NCBI RefSeq assembly: GCF_000202835.1
Contig: NC_015186.1
Span: 3,133,501 to 3,197,500 of the forward strand
DNA length: 64,000 nucleotides
Reading direction: 5' to 3'
Origin: Acidiphilium multivorum AIU301
Lineage (GTDB): Bacteria > Pseudomonadota > Alphaproteobacteria > Acetobacterales > Acetobacteraceae
The position numbers were made by a program, and so were the translations under genes. The notes under the pieces are model-generated. The model made no database searches. It saw only the letters and a list, made by a program, of their open reading frames with translations, and was not told where the DNA came from. Positions 1 through 8,543 of the stretch are shown here, one piece after another. Position 1 is the first letter of the stretch, and every line of letters starts with the position of its first letter.

Positions 1-874
1 ACACGACCGATTGCGGACCGTCGATGACGCCGGCGCTGACCTCCTCGCCGCGATGGGCCGGCAGGCAGTGCATGAAGATCGCATCCGGCGCCGCTCGTGC
101 CATCAACGCCTCGTCCACCCGGTATGGGGCGAGAATGTTGTGCCGGCTCTCGACGTCCTCGTCACTCATGCTGACCCAGGTGTCGGTGGTGACGCAGCGC
201 GCGCCTTCAACGGCTTCGGCCGGGCTGGTGGTGAGCTGGATGTCGGCGCCCTGCGCGCGCGCCCAGGCGAGTGCCTCGGCGTCGGGTAGCAGCTCTTCCG
301 GACACGCGAGGCGGAGCTGGAAGCCGAACCGGGCCGAAGCCTCGATCCAGCTCTTGGCCATGTTGTTGCCGTCGCCGATCCAGGCGATGCGCTGGCCGGC
401 GATCGGGCCGCGCTGTTCCTCGAAGGTCATCACATCCGCCATCACCTGGCAGGGGTGGGAGCGCTCGGTGAGTCCATTGATCACCGGCACGGTGGCGTGT
501 GCTGCGAGTTCGCGCAGCTTTTCCTCACGGTCGGTGCGCAGCATGATTCCGTCGACATAGCGGGAGAGCACGCGGGCGGTGTCCGCCACCGTCTCGCCGC
601 GGCCGATCTGCATTTCACGCGAGGAAAGCATGATCACCTCGCCGCCGAGCCGGCGCATGCCGATCTCGAAGCTGACGCGGGTGCGGGTGGAGGGCTTCTC
701 GAAGATCAGCGCCAGCGCCCGCCCCGCGAGCGGATGGCCGAGGGCGCGGCCGGCGCGCTTGAAGCGCGTCGCCGTGTCCAGCATGTGGCGCAGCGTCGGC
801 GTGTCGAGCAGCGACAGATCGAGGAAATGGCGCGGCGCCGCGGGGGGGCGCCCGGTATCGATGGCGGCGCTCAT
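1..874 (-). CDS. argF: Ornithine carbamoyltransferase, C-terminus cut by window edge
   Basis: This enzyme transfers the carbamoyl group of carbamoyl phosphate to ornithine, giving citrulline in cytoplasmic arginine synthesis. The minus-strand frame starts at an ATG whose complement is at 872-874 and stays open to the left edge. Seen in order are the carbamoyl-phosphate motif STRTR, the HPCQ motif (in [10 protein letters not shown]) and, near the edge, the ornithine-site motif [11 protein letters not shown]. By comparison with the family only about the last 20 residues are missing. The start overlaps the argD stop by four bases (ATGA), so the two are co-transcribed and probably translationally coupled. 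Identification is firm. Confidence 0.96.
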   Translation of the reverse strand, partial: MSAAIDTGRPPAAPRHFLDLSLLDTPTLRHMLDTATRFKRAGRALGHPLAGRALALIFEKPSTRTRVSFEIGMRRLGGEVIMLSSREMQIGRGETVADTARVLSRYVDGIMLRTDREEKLRELAAHATVPVINGLTERSHPCQVMADVMTFEEQRGPIAGQRIAWIGDGNNMAKSWIEASARFGFQLRLACPEELLPDAEALAWARAQGADIQLTTSPAEAVEGARCVTTDTWVSMSDEDVESRHNILAPYRVDEALMARAAPDAIFMHCLPAHRGEEVSAGVIDGPQSVV

Positions 875-2067
875 TGCGCGGCGTCCCGGGCGGTGGCCGG
901 TTTGCAGCGCCGGGCCGCGGCGTCAAGCCGGGCCAGGGCCTCGTCCACCTCGGCATCGCGCACGATCAGCGGCGGCACCAGGCGCACGACGTTGTCGCCG
1001 GCGGCGACAATGAGCAGCCCTTCGGCGAAGCAGGCGTTCTGCACCTCGCCGTTCGGCACCGTGCAGACCAGCCCCTGCATCAGCCCCTGGCCGCGCACAC
1101 CGGAAAACACATCTGGATGGCGGGCGGCGAGTGTCTCCAGTCCGGCGCGCAGGCGCCGGCCGGTGCGCTCGACCGCATCGAGGAAGCCGGGGGCGAGAAC
1201 CGTGTCGAGCACGGCATTGCCGGCGGCGCAGGCAAGGGGACCGCCGCCATAGGTCGTGCCGTGGCTGCCGGGCACGAGGCTGGCCGCGACCCGTTCGCCC
1301 GCGAGCAGGGCGCCGAGCGGAAACCCGCCGGCGATGCCCTTGGCGGTGCTGACCGCATCCGGCACGACACCCGCCCATTCATGGGCGAAGAGCTTCCCGG
1401 TACGGCCCATGCCGCACTGCACCTCGTCGAAGCCGAGCAGAAGGCCGAACTCGTCGGCCGCGGCACGCAGCCCGCGCAGATATTCCATTGTCGCCGGGCG
1501 GATGCCGCCTTCGCCCTGGATCGGTTCGACCAGGATACCAGCGGTCTCGGGCGTTATGGCGTCACGCAGCGCGTTGAGATTGTTGAACGGCACATGGTCG
1601 AAACCGTCGACCGGCGGGCCGAAGCCTTCGAGATATTTGGGGTTGCCGGTCGCGCTGATCATCGCCAGCGTGCGGCCGTGGAACGCGCCTTGCGCGCAGA
1701 TGACGCGGTAGCGCTCGGGCTTGCCCTCGCGCGCCATGGTCTTGCGGAAGGCCTTGACCAGAGCTTCGTTCGCCTCGGCGCCCGAATTGCAGAAAAAGAC
1801 GCTATCGGCGAAGCTCGCCGCGACGAGGCGGGCGGCGAGGCGTTCGGCCTGCGGCACGCGATAGAGATTCGAGACGTGGATCACCTTCGCCGCCTGATCG
1901 GCAATCGCCCGGGTCAGGCCGGGATGGCCGTGGCCGAGCGAGGAGGTCGCGATCCCGGCGCCGAAATCGAGGAATCGTCGGCCGTCGGCGGCCGTCAGCC
2001 AGGCGCCTTCGCCGTGGCTGAACTCGACGTCGATCCGGTTGTAGTTCGGCATGAGGGAAGGGATCAT
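871..2067 (-). CDS. argD: Acetylornithine aminotransferase
   Basis: A PLP enzyme of class III that moves an amino group from glutamate to N-acetylglutamate semialdehyde in arginine synthesis. It may also serve the succinyl-diaminopimelate step of lysine synthesis, as in other bacteria. The protein is about 398 residues, normal for the family. It shows the glycine-rich cofactor segment [14 protein letters not shown], the [12 protein letters not shown] region and the PLP lysine in [15 protein letters not shown] chose the ATG at 2067 ([11 protein letters not shown]), which has a purine-rich GAAAGAAAG stretch upstream. A GTG nine codons earlier (2094) is possible but has no clear ribosome site. 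It lies directly upstream of argF. Confidence 0.95.
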   Translation of the reverse strand: MIPSLMPNYNRIDVEFSHGEGAWLTAADGRRFLDFGAGIATSSLGHGHPGLTRAIADQAAKVIHVSNLYRVPQAERLAARLVAASFADSVFFCNSGAEANEALVKAFRKTMAREGKPERYRVICAQGAFHGRTLAMISATGNPKYLEGFGPPVDGFDHVPFNNLNALRDAITPETAGILVEPIQGEGGIRPATMEYLRGLRAAADEFGLLLGFDEVQCGMGRTGKLFAHEWAGVVPDAVSTAKGIAGGFPLGALLAGERVAASLVPGSHGTTYGGGPLACAAGNAVLDTVLAPGFLDAVERTGRRLRAGLETLAARHPDVFSGVRGQGLMQGLVCTVPNGEVQNACFAEGLLIVAAGDNVVRLVPPLIVRDAEVDEALARLDAAARRCKPATARDAAQ

Positions 2068-2250
2068 GTCGTGGTCACTTTCTTTCGCAACCACGCTATT
2101 GTGCGGAGCCGGGCCGCCAAGTCAAACGCGAAGGGGCGCTCAGGGGTGGCAAATGCCTTCCGGCGCGGCTGGGTTGCGAATAGCGGCGGTCTGCGTCACG
2201 GGCCACACCCCCCCCTACCGTCCGTACTCCGGCTGCGCTACGCAGACGAC

Positions 2251-3756
2251 ATGACGCGCATGCTTCACGAACCGGCGCCCGGCGCTTTGCGCCGCCGCGC
2301 CGTCGTCGATCTCGGGTCGAATTCGGTCCGTCTCGTGGTTTTTCAGGGCGAGTCCCGAAACCCGATGCAGATCTTCAACGAAAAGGCGGTGCTGCGCCTC
2401 GCGCGCGGACTGATCCGCACCGGCCGCCTCGATGAGGCGGCGATGGACGAGACGGTGACGGTGATGCGTCGCTACGGGGCCATCGCCCGCGCCATGGGGG
2501 CCGCCCCCTTCGAGGCGCTGGCGACCTCGGCCGTGCGCGATGCCGAGAACGGGCCGGATTTTGTCGCCCGTCTCGAGGCCGAGATTCCCGGCCTGAAGGT
2601 CATCATCCTGAGTGGCGAGCAAGAGGCGAGGCTGTCCGCCGAGGGCGTGTTGTGCGGCATTCCGGGAGCGGACGGCATTCTCGCCGACCTCGGCGGCGGT
2701 TCGCTCGAACTCGTGCGCCTGTCCGAAGGGCGGATCGGCCCGGCGGCGACGGTGCCGATCGGCGTGATCCGACTGGCCGAGCGCGCCCAGGAAGATCGCG
2801 CCCGGGCCCGCGCGATCGTGTCCGACGAGCTGGCGGGCGTGCCCTTTCTCGGCGATGGCGAGGGGGGGGATCTGTTCGTGTCGGGCGGGGCCTTCCGTGC
2901 GCTGGCGCGCATCCATATCGCCCAGACCGGCTATCCGCTGGCGATGGTGCATCACTACACGGTCGGCCGGGACGAGGCGCGCGACCTGTCCGCGGTGGTT
3001 GGCGATGCCAGCCGCAAGCTCATCGAACGAATGCCGGGGGTGGCGCGCAAGCGGATCGACGATCTGCCCTTTGCCGCCATCATCCTGCGCCGCCTGCTGC
3101 GCGCGACGGGGGCCAGCCGTGTGGTGTTCAGCGCCAACGGCCTGCGCGAGGGCTGGTTCCTGCGCCAGTTGCCCGAGGCGATGCGCACCCAGGATCCGCT
3201 GATCGCGGCCGGCCGGGACCTCACGGTGGGGCTGCTGCGCGACCCTGCTTTGCCCGGCGCGCTGATTGCCTGGACAGCGACGCTGTTCCCCGACGAATCC
3301 GCCTCGCACCGCAGGCTGCGTGAAGGGGCGTGCTGGTTCTCCGATATCGGCAATCACGAACATCCGGAATATCGCGCCGAGCAGGCCTTCCTGCGGGTGC
3401 TGCGGCAGACCGGTGTCGGGCTCGACCATCACGCCCGCGCCTTTCTCGCTCTCACTCTCGCGCTGCGTTACGAGGCGCCGGTGGAAAGCGCGTTTCTGGC
3501 GCCGGCCCGGGCGCTGCTCGACATGGCGACGGCGCGGCGCGCCGAAACGCTGGGGGCGGCGTTGCGCCTCGCCTACACCCTGTCGGCCGGCACGCCGGCG
3601 CTGCTTGCGGCGACGAGACTGCTACGCGACGACAGCCGGCTCGTTCTGTTTCTCGATGCGCGGAGTGGGGTCTTCGCCGGCGATCCGATCGAGCGGCGCC
3701 TGGCGAGGCTGGGCTCGCTGGTCGGGCTCGAGGCCGAAATCCGCGCGGCGGGGTAA
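2251..3756 (+). CDS. ppx: Ppx/GppA family exopolyphosphatase
   Basis: A member of the ASKHA-fold Ppx/GppA phosphatases, which remove terminal phosphate from inorganic polyphosphate or the 5' phosphate of pppGpp in the cytoplasm. The 501-residue product opens with the ATP-ase-like phosphate-1 motif VVDLGSNSVRLVVF and has the second glycine-rich loop ADLGGGSLELV. The C-terminal half is helical and HD-like, the usual architecture. The reading frame is open far upstream of the gene, but recognisable protein begins at the ATG at 2251, so that start is used; an ATG at 2260 is an alternative. It is divergent from argD and ends one base before the convergent DUF2147 gene. Substrate choice (polyP or pppGpp) cannot be read from sequence. 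Confidence 0.93.
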   Translation: MTRMLHEPAPGALRRRAVVDLGSNSVRLVVFQGESRNPMQIFNEKAVLRLARGLIRTGRLDEAAMDETVTVMRRYGAIARAMGAAPFEALATSAVRDAENGPDFVARLEAEIPGLKVIILSGEQEARLSAEGVLCGIPGADGILADLGGGSLELVRLSEGRIGPAATVPIGVIRLAERAQEDRARARAIVSDELAGVPFLGDGEGGDLFVSGGAFRALARIHIAQTGYPLAMVHHYTVGRDEARDLSAVVGDASRKLIERMPGVARKRIDDLPFAAIILRRLLRATGASRVVFSANGLREGWFLRQLPEAMRTQDPLIAAGRDLTVGLLRDPALPGALIAWTATLFPDESASHRRLREGACWFSDIGNHEHPEYRAEQAFLRVLRQTGVGLDHHARAFLALTLALRYEAPVESAFLAPARALLDMATARRAETLGAALRLAYTLSAGTPALLAATRLLRDDSRLVLFLDARSGVFAGDPIERRLARLGSLVGLEAEIRAAG

Positions 3757-4299
3757 TCACTCCCGCGCGCGGCCGCCATTCCGCCCGGCGGCGGCGATCT
3801 GGGTCTGATCGATCCGGCAGGAGTCCGGCACCTGTCCGTCGTAGCGCATCCAGTGCCGCGTCTCACCAAAGATCGGCAGGCCGATATAGCCGCGCAGCGC
3901 CAGCTGGCCCGCGCGGTCGACGCGGAATTGGGCGTGGTAACGGTTGCCATTGCGCGGATTGACGATGCGGCCCCGCCAGAGCTCTCCGTTGCGCCGAACG
4001 GATGGACGGATCAGCTCGAACCCGCATTGGGGCCGGCCTTGCCAGTCAACTGGCATACGCGCGCCGCTATCGAGCATGATGCCGACGATGCGTCCACACA
4101 AAGCCTTCCCATCATGACAGCGCGCAATGCGGACCACGGCGCCCCCCTCGCCGGTCAGCCAGTCGCCAACAGGCGAGGCCGCGCGCGCCAATACGGGTGT
4201 TGCGAGCACCACGGCCAGAAGGGCCAGCATCAGCACGATACGGCGCAGGGCTGCCCGGCCAATTCGTTCGGTATGAGACCTGATCACGAGGGTTATCAT
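3757..4299 (-). CDS. DUF2147 family exported protein
   Basis: A secreted or periplasmic protein of unknown function. After a positively charged N-region a hydrophobic signal segment ends near VLATPVLARAA, about residue 40 of the 180 counted from the ATG at 4299. The mature part has the DUF2147 pattern: GDWLTGEGGAVVRIARC, then LCGRIVGI, a GFELIRP segment, WRGRIVNPRNGNRYHAQF and LRGYIG...TRHW near the end. The cysteines in IARC and LCG fit the family. A TTG at 4341 would lengthen the N-terminus but is less likely. Its stop is adjacent to that of ppx (convergent), and its promoter region is shared with the divergent lpxR-like gene. Confidence 0.8.
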   Translation of the reverse strand: MITLVIRSHTERIGRAALRRIVLMLALLAVVLATPVLARAASPVGDWLTGEGGAVVRIARCHDGKALCGRIVGIMLDSGARMPVDWQGRPQCGFELIRPSVRRNGELWRGRIVNPRNGNRYHAQFRVDRAGQLALRGYIGLPIFGETRHWMRYDGQVPDSCRIDQTQIAAAGRNGGRARE

Positions 4300-4417
4300 T
4301 TGACTGTGAAATGGTTGTTCATCCGGCGGTGAAAATCGCAAGTCTTCACATGTGTCTTATGCGCATCCCGATGTCTTTTCGGCGGCAGCTGTGTCCCGCA
4401 TTCAACACTTGACTTGC

Positions 4418-4439
4418 AATCGTTCCACCGGGAACGATT
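4418..4439. promoter_or_regulatory. Perfect 9-4-9 inverted repeat upstream of the lpxR-like gene
   Basis: AATCGTTCC and GGAACGATT are perfect inverted copies separated by ACCG. The site lies in the divergent 4300-4508 intergenic region, about 70 bases before the lpxR-like start. A TTGACT at 4409-4414 could be a -35 element overlapping its edge. It may be an operator; no regulator can be named from the sequence. The rest of this intergenic stretch shows nothing else I recognise. Confidence 0.4.
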
Positions 4440-4508
4440 TCTCCTTCGAACATTTTTCCATCCTTCGGGCTGCCCTTGCGGCCCGATCATCCAAGCAGGA
4501 CGCTCCAG

Positions 4509-5504
4509 ATGAACCGAATCCTGGCCGCTCTCGCCACGTCCGTCTCCATGCTTGCGCTGATTCCCGCGCCGGCCCGTGCGGGGGGAACGTTCCCAAGCGG
4601 CATCTGGACGCTGCAGGACGAGAACGCGTCGATCAGCACGCAAAGCCTGACCGATCGCTTTTATGTGAATGGATTTCATCTCGGCTGGACGTCGAATCCA
4701 GGGGCGGTGCCGCAGGGCTTGGCGGCGTGGGGGCATGCGGTGCTCGGCCAGGGGCGCCAGCGCGTCAGCATCAGCCTCACCCAGAAGATCTTCACGCCGG
4801 CGGCGACCACGCTGATCAACCCGCCGGTCAATGACGAACCCTATGCCGGTTCGCTGCTGGCAAGTTTCAGCCTCATCCAGGACACGCACCGGACGCGAAC
4901 GATCATGGGGTTCGACACCGGCGTGTTCGGGCGCGATGCCGGGGCCGAGATCGTCCAGAACACGACGCATGCGATCATTGGCCAGGGGCGGACGCATGGC
5001 TGGGCCTATCAGTTGCCGAGCGAGCCGGCCTTCGATCTGTTCGCCTCCCGCATCTGGCGGCTGCCATTGACGAGCCCGGGCGCTGGGTTGGAGGCCGATG
5101 CGCTGCCGCAGATTTCGGCAATGGCCGGCACGACCGAAATCTATGCCGAACCGGGCGTGGTCTTCCGCGTCGGCGAGGGGCTCGGCGCCGATTTCGGCGC
5201 GCCCCTGATCAGCCCCGGCCCGTCCGGCGGCGATGCCTACAGCGCACGCCGCTTTGCCTGGTATGTCTTCGCCGGCGCCGGGGCGAAGCTGGTCGCGCAT
5301 GACGAATATCTACAGGGGACGCTGTTCCAGCCGAGCCGGTCCGTGCAGCCCTACCGGGTGGTCGGCTCGGTCGAGGCCGGGGTGGCGGTCATCTGGCGCG
5401 GAGTGCGCCTGACCTACACGCAGGTGTTCCAGACCGAGCGCTTCCATGGGCAGACCGGCGGGATCCACGAATACGGCTCGTTCGCCGCTTCGGTCCGCTT
5501 CTGA
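4509..5504 (+). CDS. LpxR-like lipid A deacylase (DUF2219 family)
   Basis: An outer-membrane beta-barrel related to LpxR, which removes the 3'-acyloxyacyl chain from lipid A. The 331-residue product has a signal peptide ending at ...PAPARA (about residue 24). Family landmarks follow: TDRFYVNGFHLGW (about 48-60), NDEPYAGSL (about 108-116) and IVQNTTHAIIG...GW containing the presumed catalytic His154. The last residue is Phe, as is common for barrel insertion. One oddity: the N-terminal strand reads ENA at 38-40 where relatives usually have END, so the aspartate equivalent to the active-site Asp of Salmonella LpxR appears to be alanine. The start at 4509 gives a clean signal peptide. Activity is therefore uncertain although the fold assignment is good. 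Confidence 0.82.
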   Translation: MNRILAALATSVSMLALIPAPARAGGTFPSGIWTLQDENASISTQSLTDRFYVNGFHLGWTSNPGAVPQGLAAWGHAVLGQGRQRVSISLTQKIFTPAATTLINPPVNDEPYAGSLLASFSLIQDTHRTRTIMGFDTGVFGRDAGAEIVQNTTHAIIGQGRTHGWAYQLPSEPAFDLFASRIWRLPLTSPGAGLEADALPQISAMAGTTEIYAEPGVVFRVGEGLGADFGAPLISPGPSGGDAYSARRFAWYVFAGAGAKLVAHDEYLQGTLFQPSRSVQPYRVVGSVEAGVAVIWRGVRLTYTQVFQTERFHGQTGGIHEYGSFAASVRF

Positions 5505-5578
5505 CCGGACCCCTCACGGCGAATCGACGGTCGGGCGAAAATTTTCTCTTTCCCACCGCCGGGGCGTATGGATAGGAT

Positions 5579-5935
5579 ATGGTGGTGAGGACCGAGAATA
5601 CGCTGATGTCAGGCTCAGATCGTCGAGGAACCGGAAACGGGTTGGGCACCGGAGTGGCGACCAGGACGCGCACGAAAACGCGCAAGCCGTCCCTGTACAA
5701 GGTGTTGATGCTGAACGATGATTACACGCCGATGGAATTCGTCGTTCATGTGCTTGAGCGGTTCTTCGGCAAGAGCCGCCAGGAGGCCGAGCGGATCATG
5801 CTGCATGTGCACCGGCGGGGTGTCGGGGTGTGCGGCGTGTTCACCTATGAGGTTGCTGAAACCAAGGTGACGCAGGTCATGGACCTTGCCCGCCAGAGCC
5901 AGCATCCTCTGCAGTGCACGATCGAGAAGGAATAG
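5579..5935 (+). CDS. clpS: ATP-dependent Clp protease adaptor ClpS
   Basis: A small adaptor that binds N-degron substrates and hands them to ClpAP. The core has the conserved [20 protein letters not shown] segment, whose NDD and nearby residues form the N-terminal amino-acid pocket, followed by [22 protein letters not shown]. The roughly 118-residue length includes an extended basic, flexible N-terminus typical of alphaproteobacteria. The ATG at 5579 is used, but neither it nor the ATG at 5606 (MSGSDRR) has a convincing ribosome site, so the shorter form is possible. The gene precedes clpA by 217 bases, the usual partner order. That gap contains two copies of TATTGCGA but no gene. Confidence 0.93.
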   Translation: MVVRTENTLMSGSDRRGTGNGLGTGVATRTRTKTRKPSLYKVLMLNDDYTPMEFVVHVLERFFGKSRQEAERIMLHVHRRGVGVCGVFTYEVAETKVTQVMDLARQSQHPLQCTIEKE

Positions 5936-6152
5936 GGCGGTGCAGGCCGCCGCCGGGCGCGATGATGGCATGGAAGTGTTGTTCCCGGTCACTATTGCGA
6001 AAGATTTTCGGCGTATCATGTCAGTATTGCGACAGGCCTGTTGAAGGACATTGGAAACCGGCCTGACGAAAGGACCGCGGCTTGGGCCGCATCGGGCTTG
6101 ACCAGGGTGGCACGGGCTGCCCGACGGAAGACCGGCTTGGAGAGTATCGGAT

Positions 6153-8480
6153 ATGCTGTCTCGCAATCTTGAACAGACGCTGCACCGGGCCCTCGGCTTC
6201 GCCGCTGAGCGCCGGCATGAATATGCGACGCTGGAGCATCTTCTGCTGGGCCTGATTGACGACGCCGATGCGTTGACGGTGCTGCGCGCCTGCGGTGTCG
6301 ACATTGAGCGCCTGCGCCGCGAGACGACCGAATTCCTTGACAAGGAACTGGCCGGACTTGCCACCGACCGTGGCGGCGACCCGAAGCCGACCGCCGGGTT
6401 CCAGCGCGTCGTGCAGCGTGCCGCGATCCACGTGCAGTCGTCCGGTCGGGACGAGGTGACCGGCGCCAATGTGTTGGTCGCGCTGTTCTCGGAGCGTGAG
6501 AGTCATGCCGTTTACTTCCTGCAGGCGCAGGACATGACCCGGCTGGACGCCGTCAATTTCATCAGCCATGGCATCGCGAAGTCGCCCGGCCGCTCCGTGC
6601 CGCGCCCCCCTTCGGGCAGCGCCGAGGGCACGGAGGCCGAACCCGAGCAGAAGCCGAAGCGCGGACAGGACGCACTGGCGAATTATTGCGTCAATCTCAA
6701 CAAGAAGGCGCAATCCGGCAAGATCGACCCGCTCATTGGCCGCGAAACCGAGATCGAGCGGACGATCCAGATTCTCTGCCGTCGTTCGAAGAACAATCCG
6801 CTCTTCGTCGGCGATCCCGGCGTTGGCAAGACCGCGATCGCCGAGGGCCTGGCCAAGCGCATCGTCGACGGCGAGGTCCCGGAAGTGCTGGCCAAGGCGA
6901 CGATCTATGCGCTCGACATGGGGGCACTGCTCGCCGGGACACGGTATCGTGGCGATTTCGAGGAGCGGCTCAAGGCGGTCGTTTCCGAGCTTGAGGCCAT
7001 GCCCGGAGCGGTGCTGTTCATCGACGAAATTCATACCGTTATCGGCGCCGGTGCGACCTCCGGCGGCGCCATGGATGCCTCGAACCTGCTCAAACCGGCG
7101 CTCTCATCCGGCGCGCTGCGTTGCATTGGCTCGACGACCTACAAGGAATTCCGCTCCTATTTCGAGAAAGATCGCGCACTGGTGCGCCGGTTCCAGAAAA
7201 TCGACGTGAACGAGCCCTCGATCGATGATGCGGTAAAGATCCTGCGCGGCCTCAAGACGACCTACGAGAAGCATCACAAGGTCCGCTACACCGACGAGGC
7301 GATCCGCGCCTCGGTCGAGCTTTCGGCGAAATACATCCACGACCGCAAACTGCCGGACAAGGCGATCGATGTGATCGATGAGGTTGGCGCCTCGCGGATG
7401 CTGCTGCCCGAGAACAAGCGGCGCAAGACCGTCACGTTGCGCGATGTCGAGGAAATCGTTGCCAAGATCGCGCGGATTCCGCCCAAATCGGTTTCGGCCG
7501 ACGACAAAGAGACTCTGCGCACGCTTGAGCGGGATCTCAAGTCGATGGTGTTTGGCCAGGATTCCGCGATTGAGGCGTTGTCCGCGGCGATCAAGCTGGC
7601 CCGCGCGGGACTGCGCGACGCCGAGAAGCCGATCGGCTGCTACCTCTTCTCCGGCCCCACAGGCGTCGGCAAGACCGAGGTTGCCCGTCAGCTGGCCTCC
7701 ACCCTGGGGATCGAGCTGACGCGGTTCGATATGTCGGAATACATGGAACGCCATTCGATCTCCCGCCTGATCGGTGCGCCGCCGGGCTATGTCGGGTTCG
7801 ACCAGGGCGGCCTGCTGACCGATTCGGTCGACCAGCATCCGCACTGCGTGCTGCTGCTCGATGAGATTGAAAAGGCACATCCAGACCTGTTCAACATCCT
7901 GCTGCAGGTCATGGATCACGGCAAACTGACCGACCACAATGGCAAGACGGTTGATTTCCGGAATGTGATCCTGATCATGACGACGAATGCGGGAGCGGCC
8001 GATATGGCGAAGACCGCGATCGGCTTCGGTCGTGATGTGCGTCTCGGAGAAGACGAAGAGGCGATCAAGCGCCTCTTCACCCCGGAATTCCGCAACCGGC
8101 TCGACGCGGTCATTCCGTTCTCGGGGCTCACACCGGAGATCGTCGCCCGAGTGGTCGAGAAGTTCGTCATGCAGCTTGAGGCACAGCTTGCGGATCGTAA
8201 CGTGACGATCGAGCTTTCCTCGGCCGCAAAGGAATTCCTCGCCGAGCGTGGTTACGATCCGCTTTACGGCGCGCGGCCACTGGCCCGTGTGATCCAGGAG
8301 CAGATCAAGAAGCCGCTCGCCGAGGAGCTGCTGTTCGGCCGGCTGGCAACCGGCGGCGGCGTGAAGGTGACGGTTCGTGACGGTGAACTGGCTTTCGACA
8401 TTGCCGAGGCACCCAAGCCCGCGCTTCCAAAGCCGGATGGCGACCAGGAAGAGTCGGCGCCGCCGCAGGAAGTCGACTGA
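6153..8480 (+). CDS. clpA: ATP-dependent Clp protease ATP-binding subunit ClpA
   Basis: The AAA+ unfoldase that feeds substrates to ClpP, here paired with the ClpS gene upstream. The 775-residue protein has the N-terminal Clp repeat domain ([17 protein letters not shown]..., about 1-145). The first AAA module has Walker [14 protein letters not shown] and Walker [10 protein letters not shown]. The second has Walker [14 protein letters not shown] and Walker [12 protein letters not shown], and a D2-small C-terminal domain follows ([15 protein letters not shown]). Length and order match ClpA rather than ClpB, which has a long coiled-coil middle domain. A TTGGAGAG ribosome site precedes the ATG. 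A strong terminator follows the stop. Confidence 0.97.
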   Translation: MLSRNLEQTLHRALGFAAERRHEYATLEHLLLGLIDDADALTVLRACGVDIERLRRETTEFLDKELAGLATDRGGDPKPTAGFQRVVQRAAIHVQSSGRDEVTGANVLVALFSERESHAVYFLQAQDMTRLDAVNFISHGIAKSPGRSVPRPPSGSAEGTEAEPEQKPKRGQDALANYCVNLNKKAQSGKIDPLIGRETEIERTIQILCRRSKNNPLFVGDPGVGKTAIAEGLAKRIVDGEVPEVLAKATIYALDMGALLAGTRYRGDFEERLKAVVSELEAMPGAVLFIDEIHTVIGAGATSGGAMDASNLLKPALSSGALRCIGSTTYKEFRSYFEKDRALVRRFQKIDVNEPSIDDAVKILRGLKTTYEKHHKVRYTDEAIRASVELSAKYIHDRKLPDKAIDVIDEVGASRMLLPENKRRKTVTLRDVEEIVAKIARIPPKSVSADDKETLRTLERDLKSMVFGQDSAIEALSAAIKLARAGLRDAEKPIGCYLFSGPTGVGKTEVARQLASTLGIELTRFDMSEYMERHSISRLIGAPPGYVGFDQGGLLTDSVDQHPHCVLLLDEIEKAHPDLFNILLQVMDHGKLTDHNGKTVDFRNVILIMTTNAGAADMAKTAIGFGRDVRLGEDEEAIKRLFTPEFRNRLDAVIPFSGLTPEIVARVVEKFVMQLEAQLADRNVTIELSSAAKEFLAERGYDPLYGARPLARVIQEQIKKPLAEELLFGRLATGGGVKVTVRDGELAFDIAEAPKPALPKPDGDQEESAPPQEVD

Positions 8481-8505
8481 AGGTTTCTTTCATTGGAACG
8501 GGATG

Positions 8506-8542
8506 GGCCGGCACGCGCAAAGGCGTGCCGGTCTTTTCTTTT
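8506..8542 (+). terminator. Rho-independent terminator after clpA
   Basis: An 11-base-pair GC-rich stem (8506-8516 with 8523-8533, one G-T pair), six-base loop GCAAAG, and a TCTTTTCTTTT tract. It lies 25 bases after the clpA stop, between clpA and the convergent GT-C gene. Confidence 0.88.
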
Positions 8543-8543
8543 G

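Noticed and set aside
874-2250. Long plus-strand open frame joined to ppx and running antisense to argD
   Set aside because: The protein before residue one of Ppx has no recognisable features and mirrors argD; GC-rich codon bias leaves antisense frames open. The ppx start is placed at 2251.
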